Shown here: positions 6,601 to 13,748 of the stretch, piece after piece | Layout: each line of letters begins with the position of its first letter | Numbering within the stretch: position 1 is the first letter of the stretch | Assembly: GCA_028690255.1 (NCBI GenBank) | Contig: JAQVBP010000031.1 | Location: forward strand, 1-18,876 | Length of the DNA stretch: 18,876 nucleotides | Direction of reading: 5' to 3' | Source: Methanosarcinaceae archaeon | GTDB taxonomy: Archaea; Halobacteriota; Methanosarcinia; Methanosarcinales; Methanosarcinaceae | The notes under the pieces: model-generated | What the model saw: only the letters and a program-made list of their open reading frames with translations | Databases searched by the model: none | Told to the model about the DNA's origin: nothing | Made by a program: the position numbers and the translations under genes

Positions 6601-8109
6601 ATGCAGGAATATAGAATGCTTATTGGGGGAGAATGGGTAAATTCAACAACGACTGAGACTTTTGCTGACATAAATCCGGCGACCCTTGAGACGCTGGCTC
6701 TCCTGCAACTTGCAGGATATAAGGATGTGGACAGAGCGGTTGAGGCTGCCTGGAAAGGTTTTAAGGTCTGGAGCGAGACTCCACCTCCAAAAAGGGCCGA
6801 AGTGCTCTTCAAAGCCGCCCGGCTTCTTGAAGAAAGAAAGGAAGACCTGGCCGTCCTGATGACGAAAGAAATGGGAAAAATCCTGCCCGAGGCCAGAGGG
6901 GATGTCCAGGAAGCCATTGATATTGCTTATTATGCGGCCGGGGAAGGGAGAAGGATGTTCGGGGAAACAAGCAGCTCGGAACTCCGGGACAAGTTCTGCA
7001 TGACCGTTCTGAGGCCTCTGGGGGTTGTGGGGCTTATAACCCCCTGGAACTTTCCGGTAGCAATCCCTGCCTGGAAAGTCCTGCCCGCCCTTATGGCCGG
7101 AAACGCGGTAGTCCTCAAGCCGGCGAGCGACACGCCGCTTTCAGCCATCAAATTCGTGGAAACCCTTCTGGAAGCCGGGCTTCCTCCCGGGACCATAAAT
7201 CTTGTAACCGGAGCAGGCTCGACCGTGGGGGCAGCCCTTGTAAAGCATCCCGGCGTCCGGGCAATTTCTTTTACAGGCAGCCTTGAGACCGGGAAATGGA
7301 TCATGGGGGAATGTGCAAAATCCATGAAACGGGTCTCGCTGGAACTGGGGGGTAAAAACCCGGTCATTGTTATGGACGACGCCGACCTTGAACTTGCCCT
7401 CGAAGGGGTGCTCTGGGGGGCCTTCGGGACAACGGGCCAGCGCTGCACTGCGACAAGCAGGCTTATCCTGCACGAAGGAGTCAGAGAGGAGTTCAGCTCA
7501 AGGCTCCTTGAGAAAACTGAAAAACTGAAAGTGGGGGACGGGCTTTTACCGGAAACGGAGGTCGGGCCCGTGATTAATAGGGCCCAGCTTGAGAAGATCG
7601 AAAGTTATGTCCGTATAGGACAGGAGGAAGGAGCAAAACTTCTTTCCGGGGGAAAGCGGGCCAATTCCGAACTTCCCGGCTATTTCTTCGAGCCCACCAT
7701 CTTTACGGACGTAAAACCGGAGATGAGGATCGCACGGGAAGAAATCTTCGGGCCGGTCCTGAGCATAATTACGGTCTCGGGCTTTGAGGAAGCCCTGGAA
7801 GTTGCCAACAATACGGCATACGGGCTTTCCTCGGCAATCTACACAAAGGACATATCAAAAGCCTTCCGGGCGGTTGAAAAGCTCGAGTGCGGCATCACTT
7901 ACATAAACGCCCCCACAATCGGAGCCGAGGTACACCTTCCCTTCGGAGGCGTGAAGGGGACAGGAAACGGATTCAGGGAAGCCGGGCCCGAGGCCATCAG
8001 GGAGTTTACGGAAGTAAAGGCCGTGTACATTGATTACAGCGGAAAACTGCAGAAGGCCCAGATCGACACTTCAGCCCCTGCGGTTCAGGAAAGGGGGACA
8101 GAGCAATGA
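6601..8109 (+). CDS. NAD(P)-dependent aldehyde dehydrogenase, succinate-semialdehyde dehydrogenase-like
   Basis: This enzyme oxidises an aldehyde to the acid with NAD(P)+ in the cytoplasm. The 502-aa length is typical. The active site is complete: N150 in TPWNFP, K173 in VLKPASDTP, the FTGS nucleotide loop at 224-227, general base E248 in LELGGKNP, catalytic C282 in GQRCTATS, and E381 in EEIFGP. The preferred start is ATG 6601, with GGGGGAG at 6590-6596 four bases upstream. An in-frame ATG at 6580 would add seven residues but lies before that site. The stop overlaps the start of the aminotransferase gene by four bases, so the two are translationally coupled. Overall character is closest to succinate-semialdehyde or 2-oxoglutarate-semialdehyde dehydrogenases, and the partner gene supports a semialdehyde substrate. 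Exact substrate is not provable from sequence. Confidence 0.93.
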   Translation: MQEYRMLIGGEWVNSTTTETFADINPATLETLALLQLAGYKDVDRAVEAAWKGFKVWSETPPPKRAEVLFKAARLLEERKEDLAVLMTKEMGKILPEARGDVQEAIDIAYYAAGEGRRMFGETSSSELRDKFCMTVLRPLGVVGLITPWNFPVAIPAWKVLPALMAGNAVVLKPASDTPLSAIKFVETLLEAGLPPGTINLVTGAGSTVGAALVKHPGVRAISFTGSLETGKWIMGECAKSMKRVSLELGGKNPVIVMDDADLELALEGVLWGAFGTTGQRCTATSRLILHEGVREEFSSRLLEKTEKLKVGDGLLPETEVGPVINRAQLEKIESYVRIGQEEGAKLLSGGKRANSELPGYFFEPTIFTDVKPEMRIAREEIFGPVLSIITVSGFEEALEVANNTAYGLSSAIYTKDISKAFRAVEKLECGITYINAPTIGAEVHLPFGGVKGTGNGFREAGPEAIREFTEVKAVYIDYSGKLQKAQIDTSAPAVQERGTEQ

Positions 8110-9530
8110 AAGCAAGACTGGAAAAAAAAGAAAAGGCTGGAGTAAAACCTGAATATTTTATTGAGGTCGAGGAATCGGACTTTAAAACTGAAAAGATAGG
8201 TGAGGTCGAGGAGTATGCCGAACCCGGGAAATTTCATGATTTTTTTGAGCCCCTCGGCCCGAGGTCTCTGGAAATAATCGAACAGGACTGCGAGCTGATG
8301 TCCGCCTGTGAGACAAGGCCCTACCCCATGGTCGTGGACAGGGCGAAAGGCTCCGTAGTAACGGATCTTGACGGCAGGGAATACATCGATTTCGTTGCCG
8401 GGATTGCAGTCCTGAACGCAGGCCACTCGAACCCGGCAGTCTCTGCCGCCATCTCCGCCCAGCTTGAAAAAATGACGCACTGCTGTTCTGCGGATTTTTT
8501 TGCCGAGCCTCCCCTGAAACTTGCCCGGAAACTCCGGGAACTTTCCGGTTACTCGAAAATCTTTTACTGCAACAGCGGGACCGAGGCCGTGGAAGCCGCA
8601 ATCAAGCTGGCCTTCTGGAAAACAAAACGTCCGGCCCTTATTGGCTTTTACAACTCCTTTCACGGCAGGACCTTAGGCTCTCTTTCTCTCACCTCTTCCA
8701 AAGTCCGGCAAAAAGAACACTTCCCCGGCATTCGAACTGTCCACACTCATTACGCCTACTGCTACCGCTGCCCCCTTAACCTGGAATACCCGGGCTGCGG
8801 AGCCGAGTGCGCCCGAGAGCTTGAAAACCTGGTCTTTCGGAGAGAATTAAGCCCTGAGGACACGGCCGCCGTCGTTGTGGAACCGATCCAGGGGGAAGGC
8901 GGTTACATCGTCCCCCCCCCGGAGTTTCACAGGGAGATCAAAAGAATATGCACCGACCACGATATCCTGCTGATAGCGGACGAAGTCCAGGCCGGTTGCT
9001 TCCGGACCGGTCCCTTCCTTGCCATGGAAAACTTCGGGGTCAGGCCGGATATCTCCTGCCTTGCAAAAGCCCTTGGGGCCGGTCTCCCCCTGGGGGCCAT
9101 GCTGGCCGACCGCGAACTTATGGACTGGCCCCCGGGCGTTCACTCAAACACCTTTGGGGGCAACCTGCTGGCTTCGGCAGGCTCCCTGGCTGCTCTCGAA
9201 TTCCTGGAAAAAGAAAAGCTCGGGGAAAGGGCAAAGGTTCTTGGGTCTCGTATCCAGGCCCGCCTCCGGGAAGTTCAGGAAAGTTATCCGTGTATCGGGG
9301 ACGTCAGGGGGTTAGGGCTTATGATCGGGGCCGAGATCGTAAAACCCGATAAGTCAATTGACCCGGGCCTGCGGGACCGGATTGTTCGGGAAGGCTACAA
9401 AGAAGGCATCATGCTCCTTGGCTGCGGGGATTCGGTTATCCGTTTTTCTCCCCCGCTGGTCATGACGGATGAGGAGGCCGAACTCGGGATGGAAAAGTTT
9501 GAGGAGGCGCTGAAAAAAGTGGTGAGGTAA
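8106..9530 (+). CDS. Class III PLP-dependent aminotransferase, 4-aminobutyrate aminotransferase-like
   Basis: This is a fold-type I aminotransferase of 474 aa that moves an omega- or alpha-amino group to a keto acid. PLP-site features are SGTEA at 157-161, HGR at 186-188, D292 in ADEVQ, and the Schiff-base Lys K321 in LAKALGAGLPLGA. A Cys cluster CYRCP...CGAEC (C219, C222, C231, C235) recalls the cluster region of GABA transaminases, some of which bind an iron-sulfur centre. A charged extension of about 50 residues precedes the canonical fold. The ATG overlaps the preceding stop, and a GGGGGA run lies about eight bases upstream. Paired with a semialdehyde dehydrogenase, it suggests a GABA-type degradation route. 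The related archaeal group also includes ornithine aminotransferases and amino-acid racemases, so the substrate is open. Confidence 0.92.
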   Translation: MKARLEKKEKAGVKPEYFIEVEESDFKTEKIGEVEEYAEPGKFHDFFEPLGPRSLEIIEQDCELMSACETRPYPMVVDRAKGSVVTDLDGREYIDFVAGIAVLNAGHSNPAVSAAISAQLEKMTHCCSADFFAEPPLKLARKLRELSGYSKIFYCNSGTEAVEAAIKLAFWKTKRPALIGFYNSFHGRTLGSLSLTSSKVRQKEHFPGIRTVHTHYAYCYRCPLNLEYPGCGAECARELENLVFRRELSPEDTAAVVVEPIQGEGGYIVPPPEFHREIKRICTDHDILLIADEVQAGCFRTGPFLAMENFGVRPDISCLAKALGAGLPLGAMLADRELMDWPPGVHSNTFGGNLLASAGSLAALEFLEKEKLGERAKVLGSRIQARLREVQESYPCIGDVRGLGLMIGAEIVKPDKSIDPGLRDRIVREGYKEGIMLLGCGDSVIRFSPPLVMTDEEAELGMEKFEEALKKVVR

Positions 9531-10085
9531 AAGGAGACAAAACAACCGGAATATGTGTATTTTTGTGTGTTTTAACACCTTGCGCAGCACGGGCCTTTCC
9601 GGAGAGATGGGGGGTAAAAATTACCCGTAACAGAGTCTTGTGAGGCAGGCGATAATCAGATCATCTGAAATAAGTAACACGATTATACCTATATATATAC
9701 TTATATAATTGAAGTAAATTGAAATTATTTATATAATATTTATCACCTGTCTATTAATAGGCGTTCCTCATTATAGCTCATCAACCGACCTCCGGTTCAA
9801 TCCACAACAATCCACAACAATCCACAACAATCCAACAACAATCCAACAACAATCCATAAACTCAGCTTATTGAGAATATAACGCCCACTTTTTTATTTTA
9901 AAAGGATTATTGTCATTCAGACTTCTTATTTTTCACTACCCCCCTGAAACCTCTGCCCTAAATCTCTCAAATTTAGCATGAAAAATGTGTCCTGCCCATT
10001 GGTTATCGTTTTAAAGATTCGAGTCAATTAAAACAAATAAAAAAGATACATTAAAATAATAAGGAAAAGTAAGCTAATAATCGGT
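9531..10085. other. Intergenic region with small hairpin and tandem repeat
   Basis: No gene is supported in this 555-base stretch. GGGTAA/TTACCC (9612-9617, 9621-9626) forms a 6-bp hairpin. A very AT-rich segment with TATATATATACTTATATAA lies around 9690-9710. AACCG/CGGTT (9783-9787, 9793-9797) forms a small hairpin directly before the tandem array at 9798-9860. A TATA-like segment lies near 10035-10060 before the small membrane protein gene. Confidence 0.5.
9798..9860. repeat. Tandem array of 10/11-bp units
   Basis: Three units CAATCCACAA (9798-9827), two units CAATCCAACAA (9828-9849) and one diverged unit CAATCCATAAA (9850-9860) follow head to tail. The period matches one DNA helical turn, so the same face is presented each time. 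It lies in noncoding DNA about 225 bases before the next gene. Confidence 0.95.
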
Positions 10086-10493
10086 ATGGGCCTGACAATC
10101 GAAAATATCTCTCTTATTGCAGGGTGTGCAGCTTTTCTGCTCGTTTTATCCTGTTTATTTCACTTTTATAAATTCAGACTGCTTTCCATCTCCCTTAAAT
10201 TCTGCAACTGGATCTGCGGGATGGCTATCGGCTCTGACAGTCCCTGGGTCAAAATGTGCGTGCTCCATATCGTATTTATCATCAGGCTTCTCATGTATCT
10301 CTCAATTGTCTCTCTGGAGCAGGTTGACAAACTGAGCACAAAAGGTTTGCTGCGGGAATATGTTTCGGGCACAAAACTCGTATTTCGGGAATGCCTCCTG
10401 GCTTTCAAGTCTCCCGAAGAGGCCGAAAAAAGGCTCAAGGCCCTTGAAACCCTTTCCGCTTCGGGGCCCGGAAAATACAGGCCCCGTAAGTAA
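10086..10493 (+). CDS. Small membrane protein of unknown function, 135 aa
   Basis: A hydrophobic segment at about 8-27 and another at about 57-77 suggest two membrane spans, with a soluble, charged C-terminal half rich in Lys and Glu (about 80-135). Six Cys residues are spread through the protein without a metal-binding pattern. No catalytic motif or family is recognised. The ribosome binding site is weak: AAGGAAAAG ends about 18 bases before the ATG, so the true start could differ. The frame and its codon use resemble the neighbouring genes, and the 408-base length argues against chance. Spacing to neighbours (555 and 293 bases) gives no operon context. Confidence 0.6.
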   Translation: MGLTIENISLIAGCAAFLLVLSCLFHFYKFRLLSISLKFCNWICGMAIGSDSPWVKMCVLHIVFIIRLLMYLSIVSLEQVDKLSTKGLLREYVSGTKLVFRECLLAFKSPEEAEKRLKALETLSASGPGKYRPRK

Positions 10494-10616
10494 GAAAGTA
10501 AGTAAGGAAGTTTCCGTTAATCCTCCGGTTTTTGCCCCATTTTTAGAGAAGAGCCTGTCCTCCAACTTTTTAAATCGGACCTGTCAAATAATTGGGAAAT
10601 TCCTGCAGGAGAATTT

Positions 10617-10685
10617 ATGAACAGGTATCCGAAAAAAATCAATCGCTTCAATAAAAAAGCTGCTGTTGTATCTTTTATATATTAA
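10617..10685 (+). CDS. Possible 22-aa basic peptide
   Basis: A short frame starts at ATG with a good ribosome binding site, GGAG at 10608-10611 and a five-base spacer, which is better than that of the upstream gene. The peptide begins MNRYPKKINRF, is strongly basic and ends in a hydrophobic VVSFIY. It lies between the small membrane protein and the shikimate kinase homologue. Nothing beyond the start signal supports it, so chance is a real alternative. Confidence 0.25.
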   Translation: MNRYPKKINRFNKKAAVVSFIY

Positions 10686-10786
10686 AAGCATCTACTTTCG
10701 AAGGTGCGAATTAAGATATATTATCCTTTTTAAGGGAAGATTAAATAATTGAGCCATTTACACAAGGGCTTACGAAGAGGATTTTT

Positions 10787-11314
10787 ATGAATATAACATT
10801 AATCGGCATGTCCGGAGTAGGTAAGAGCACGATTGGAAAAGCTCTTGCAAAACGGCTGGGCTACACCTTCATCGATGTGGATTCAGTGATTAAGGAAAAG
10901 GCAGGCATGCCGCTGCAGATGCTTATAGATACACAGGGAGATTCCGTTCTGGTCCGGCTGGAGGAAGAAGCCGTGCTCGGGCTTGAGTTAAAAGAAGGGT
11001 GTATCATATCACCGGGTGGCAGCGTGATTTATTCCGAAGAGGCAATGACTTTTTTGAAGAAAAAGTCCACAATAGTTTTTCTGGACATGTCTTTAAAAAA
11101 TATCATTAAAAGGGTCAAAAATCCAGGGAACAGGGGAATTGTCGGTTTTCATGAAAAAAGCATGAAAGAAATTTATGAAGAGCGGATCACCCTCTACAAA
11201 AGATATTCCGACATTACCATAAAACTCAGAGGGGGAGAGAAAAATGCCATGGTCGTGGATAGTATCCTGGAATTATTGGAAGAGTACCGAAATTCAATTG
11301 AAAAATTTATTTAA
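10787..11314 (+). CDS. Shikimate kinase homologue, bacterial (AroK) type
   Basis: This 175-aa P-loop kinase would phosphorylate shikimate with ATP in the aromatic amino acid pathway. The Walker A loop GMSGVGKS is at 7-14. Positions matching the shikimate-binding residues of bacterial AroK are present: D32 in FIDVDS, R57, G77-G78 in SPGGS, the lid Arg R115 in GNRGIVG, and R132 in YEERITLY. Many archaea instead use an unrelated GHMP-type shikimate kinase, so a bacterial-type copy suggests transfer or a different substrate. GAGG about six bases upstream of the ATG serves as ribosome binding site. The T-runs after the stop (11317-11330) may terminate some transcripts. The downstream ACT-domain gene, 152 bases away, could relate to amino-acid sensing. 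Function is likely but not certain. Confidence 0.82.
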   Translation: MNITLIGMSGVGKSTIGKALAKRLGYTFIDVDSVIKEKAGMPLQMLIDTQGDSVLVRLEEEAVLGLELKEGCIISPGGSVIYSEEAMTFLKKKSTIVFLDMSLKNIIKRVKNPGNRGIVGFHEKSMKEIYEERITLYKRYSDITIKLRGGEKNAMVVDSILELLEEYRNSIEKFI

Positions 11315-11365
11315 TTTTTTCCATTTTTCGTCCTTACCAATGAACCCACTAAAAAAAGAATGACA

Positions 11366-11460
11366 GAAAAACAATTCAGGAAAATTCCCCGAAAAAACAA
11401 TTCAGGAAAATTCCCCGAAAAAACAATTCAGGAAAATAAATCGAAAAAATAATCAGGAGA
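11366..11460 (+). repeat. 25/26-nt tandem repeat running into the ribosome binding site of the ACT gene
   Basis: Units begin GAAAAAACAATTCAGGAAAA. Copy 1 is 11366-11390 (25 nt, one A fewer), copy 2 is 11391-11416 and copy 3 is 11417-11442 with a diverged end. A shortened fourth copy (11443-11460) reads GAAAAAATAATCAGGAGA and supplies the real Shine-Dalgarno site. Each copy has an AGGA core, so a row of SD-like sites precedes the true one. Confidence 0.9.
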
Positions 11461-11466
11461 GTTACT

Positions 11467-11745
11467 ATGGCATCAAGTCGTTTCATAATCACGGTTATAG
11501 GCAGTGATAAGGTGGGGATCGTTGCCCGCATTACTATGGTGATGGCAAACTTCAATGTAAACATCGTCGATATCACTCAGACAATCATGCAGGGGATCTT
11601 TACCATGATCATGCTGGCCGAGGCCCCACAGGAAGGGTTTGACCTGCAGGCTTTCCAGGAGGGCATGGAGGCCGAAGGAAAGAACCTGGGAGTCGAGGTC
11701 AAGGTACAGCATGAAGACATTTTTCGCTTCATGCACAGGATATGA
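11467..11745 (+). CDS. ACT-domain protein, UPF0237 family
   Basis: This 92-aa protein is a stand-alone ACT domain of the type found in amino-acid-responsive regulators. FIITVIGSDKVGIVARIT at residues 6-23 is the first strand, the ligand loop with its Gly, and helix 1. VNIVDITQT (31-39) and FTMIMLAE (45-52) are the next strands. The protein should dimerise and bind a small ligand, probably an amino acid. GGAG in the last repeat copy lies about seven bases before the ATG. The gene is followed by the DUF711 gene, a pairing conserved across bacteria and archaea, so the two products probably act together. The ligand and the process are unknown. Confidence 0.9.
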   Translation: MASSRFIITVIGSDKVGIVARITMVMANFNVNIVDITQTIMQGIFTMIMLAEAPQEGFDLQAFQEGMEAEGKNLGVEVKVQHEDIFRFMHRI

Positions 11746-11764
11746 AAGACCGGAACCGGACTGA

Positions 11765-11818
11765 GTAAATAACTCTAAAAAATTAACTCTAAACAAGTAA
11801 ATCTAAAAAAGTAAATCG
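11765..11818. repeat. Degenerate A-rich tandem repeat between the ACT and DUF711 genes
   Basis: Related units of about 14-17 bases follow one another: AGTAAATAACTCTAAAAA, ATTAACTCTAAACA, AGTAAATCTAAAAA and AGTAAATCGG. They do not reach the DUF711 ribosome binding site (AAGGAGAAGGGA, 11842-11853). The array resembles in character, though not in sequence, the repeat upstream of the ACT gene. Confidence 0.6.
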
Positions 11819-11858
11819 GAATCAGAAAAAAACCTACCCAAAAGGAGAAGGGACTTTA

Positions 11859-13220
11859 ATGCTTATCAACCCGAACGAAATTCTGGAAACCATCCGGATG
11901 GTAAAAATGGAAAACCTGGATATCCGGACCGTGACCATGGGCATCAACCTCAGGGGCTGCTCCCACCCGGATATCGAGGCCTTCAACGAAAATATTTATG
12001 AGAAAATCACGGGTTACGCCCGGGACCTTGTCCGGACGACGGAAGAAGTCCAGGACCTTTACGGTATTCCTATCATCAACAAAAGAATCGCTGTAACTCC
12101 TATTGCCATAGTAGCGGAAAGTTGCATTGCGGAGGATTACGTATCCGTTGCAAAGACCCTTGATGCGGCCGCAAAGGAACTGGGCGTGGACTTCATAGGA
12201 GGGTTCAGCGCTCTCGTCCACAAAGGCATAACACCGGGAGATCTGAAACTTATCAATTCCATCCCCGAGGCTCTGGCCTGTACCGAGAAGGTCTGTTCTT
12301 CCGTAAACGTCGCGACCACGAAGGCCGGGATCAACATGGACGCTGTGGCCCTTATGGGGGAGACCGTTAAAAAAACCGCCGAATTGACGGCCGACCGGGA
12401 CGGGCTCGGCTGTGCTAAACTCGTGGTTTTTGCAAACGCCCCCGAGGACAACCCCTTCATGGCAGGGGCCTTTCACGGGATTGGGGAACCCGACTGCGTA
12501 ATCAACGTTGGAGTCAGCGGTCCGGGTGTGGTAAACGCGGCTCTCCGGGAACTTGTCAACCCGGACCTGACCGAGATTGCAGAGACCATCAAAAAGACCG
12601 CCTTCAAGATCACCCGAATGGGAGAGATCGTGGGTAGGGAAGCTGCCCGGCGGCTCGGGGTGGAATTCGGAATCCTTGACCTCTCCCTTGCCCCCACCCC
12701 CGCCATAGGGGACAGCGTGGCCAGGATTCTGGAAGCCATGGGCCTTGAACGCTGCGGGACTCACGGGACGACTGCAGCTCTTGCCCTCTTAAACGACGCC
12801 GTCAAGAAAGGAGGCTCCATGGCCTCCTCCTCGGTCGGGGGCTTAAGCGGGGCCTTCATCCCTGTAAGCGAGGACGAAGGTATGATCGAGGCCGTAAACG
12901 CAGGCGCCCTGAGTCTTGAAAAGCTCGAAGCCATGACCTGTGTCTGTTCCGTGGGCCTGGACATGATAGCGGTCCCCGGAGACACCCCGGCCTCCACAAT
13001 ATCGGCAATCATTGCGGATGAAATGGCAATCGGCATGGTCAACAAAAAGACGACTGCTGTCCGGATCATCCCGGCCCCCGGCAAAAAAGTAGGGGACTCC
13101 GTGGAGTTCGGAGGCCTTCTCGGAAGGGCCCCTGTCATGCAGGTAAACGGGTTCAGCTCCGAAACCTTCATCAAAAGGGGAGGCAGAATTCCCGCCCCCA
13201 TCCAGGCTCTGACAAACTGA
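11859..13220 (+). CDS. DUF711 / UPF0210 family protein, 453 aa
   Basis: The full-length protein matches the UPF0210 family in size and in motifs: TVTMGINLRGC at 25-35, KRIAVTPIA (55-63), GGFSALVHKG, GCAKLVVFANAPEDNPFMAG, and the Gly-rich GVSGPGVV and GTHGTTAALALLND segments. No signal peptide or membrane segment is present, so it should be cytoplasmic. Members have a structural resemblance to glycyl-radical enzymes, but I see no C-terminal glycyl-radical motif, and no reaction is established to my knowledge. It follows the ACT-domain gene by 113 bases, the arrangement usually seen for the family. GGAG at 11844-11847 lies 11 bases before the ATG. A long-loop hairpin with T-run follows the stop. 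Confidence 0.92.
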   Translation: MLINPNEILETIRMVKMENLDIRTVTMGINLRGCSHPDIEAFNENIYEKITGYARDLVRTTEEVQDLYGIPIINKRIAVTPIAIVAESCIAEDYVSVAKTLDAAAKELGVDFIGGFSALVHKGITPGDLKLINSIPEALACTEKVCSSVNVATTKAGINMDAVALMGETVKKTAELTADRDGLGCAKLVVFANAPEDNPFMAGAFHGIGEPDCVINVGVSGPGVVNAALRELVNPDLTEIAETIKKTAFKITRMGEIVGREAARRLGVEFGILDLSLAPTPAIGDSVARILEAMGLERCGTHGTTAALALLNDAVKKGGSMASSSVGGLSGAFIPVSEDEGMIEAVNAGALSLEKLEAMTCVCSVGLDMIAVPGDTPASTISAIIADEMAIGMVNKKTTAVRIIPAPGKKVGDSVEFGGLLGRAPVMQVNGFSSETFIKRGGRIPAPIQALTN

Positions 13221-13279
13221 AACTCCGGTAGCCAAAAAAGGAAGGAACAATAAAAAACCAATTAGGAGTTTCCGTTTTT
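13219..13279 (+). terminator. Possible terminator after the DUF711 gene
   Basis: GAAACTCC (13219-13226, overlapping the stop) and GGAGTTTC (13265-13272) form a perfect 8-bp inverted repeat with a 38-base loop. CCG and then five T (13275-13279) follow. The long loop makes it less convincing than the gatE terminator. Confidence 0.35.
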
Positions 13280-13316
13280 ATACTCACCCAGCTTTAAAAA
13301 TCACTATCATGAGGAC

Positions 13317-13488
13317 TTTCAACCACGGAACACAGAGAAGGACACGGAAACCGGCCTGACGGCCGGTGAGTACGCCGGGACTTTAAATAATCGATTCAGA
13401 AACTACGGTGGACAAAACGCCAGACCAACCGTGATTGGCATCTTCCTGGATTCTTTTTCCGTGTGTTCAGTGTGTTCCGTGGTTTGAA
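13317..13488. repeat. About 170-bp element with roughly 30-bp inverted ends
   Basis: The left end AACCACGGAACACAGAGAAG (from 13321, continuing GACACGGAAA to 13350) is matched in reverse complement by the right end at about 13456-13485, which reads TTTCCGTGTGTTCAGTGTG and then TTCCGTGGTTT. The arms differ by a few substitutions and an indel. Next to the left arm is a perfect hairpin ACCGGCC/GGCCGGT (13350-13356, 13361-13367; loop TGAC). There is no coding capacity inside. It sits between convergent genes, a usual home for miniature elements or dispersed repeats. I recall similar CCACGGAACAC motifs as dispersed repeats in methanosarcinal and other genomes, but that was not checked. Confidence 0.75.
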
Positions 13489-13688
13489 TGCACATACAAA
13501 ACGCTTCCATTAACAAAAATATGACCTGTATGGGTATAAAGTGATTCCCTGCCTGAAAATATGAAGTTATTTTTAAGCCATTCCTAAGCTTGCAAAAGAA
13601 GAAAAAGGTGCATAACCAGACCTGGCCGTTTTTTTGGAAATCGGGCTTTTTTACCCTGATGTGGAAAATTAGTGAAATTGATTTTTCG

Positions 13689-13715
13689 GGGTGTTTTGCC
13701 CGTCAGCAAACACCC
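13689..13715 (-). terminator. Stem-loop just downstream of rps3ae
   Basis: GGGTGTTT (13689-13696) and AAACACCC (13708-13715) form an 8-bp stem about 33 bases past the rps3ae stop on the minus strand. No T-run follows on the minus strand, so it may be a 3' stabilising structure more than a terminator. The remaining bases of 13489-13748 hold short T-runs and nothing else I can name. Confidence 0.35.
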
Positions 13716-13748
13716 TTACTTTAGATACAAAAGAGTGACGGTGAGTCC

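Noticed and set aside
8085..8663. A 192-codon minus-strand frame across the aldehyde dehydrogenase/aminotransferase junction.
   Set aside because: Antisense to two conserved enzymes, with no ribosome binding site and no recognisable motif.
9770..9805. tRNA-like fragments: TAGCTCA and GGTTCAATCC, similar to D-arm and T-arm sequences.
   Set aside because: They are only about 15 bases apart, leaving no room for an anticodon arm, and no acceptor stem pairs around them.
9780..9860. The short repeats as a CRISPR array.
   Set aside because: Units are contiguous without spacers and much too short.
10360..10620. An 86-codon plus-strand frame whose TGA overlaps the ATG of the 22-codon peptide.
   Set aside because: It overlaps the better-supported 135-aa gene in another frame, has no ribosome binding site and an unnatural composition.
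11856..12764. A 302-codon minus-strand frame opposite the DUF711 gene.
   Set aside because: The plus-strand frame matches a known family over its full length; the minus frame is a by-product of codon bias, rich in Gly, His and Pro without motifs.
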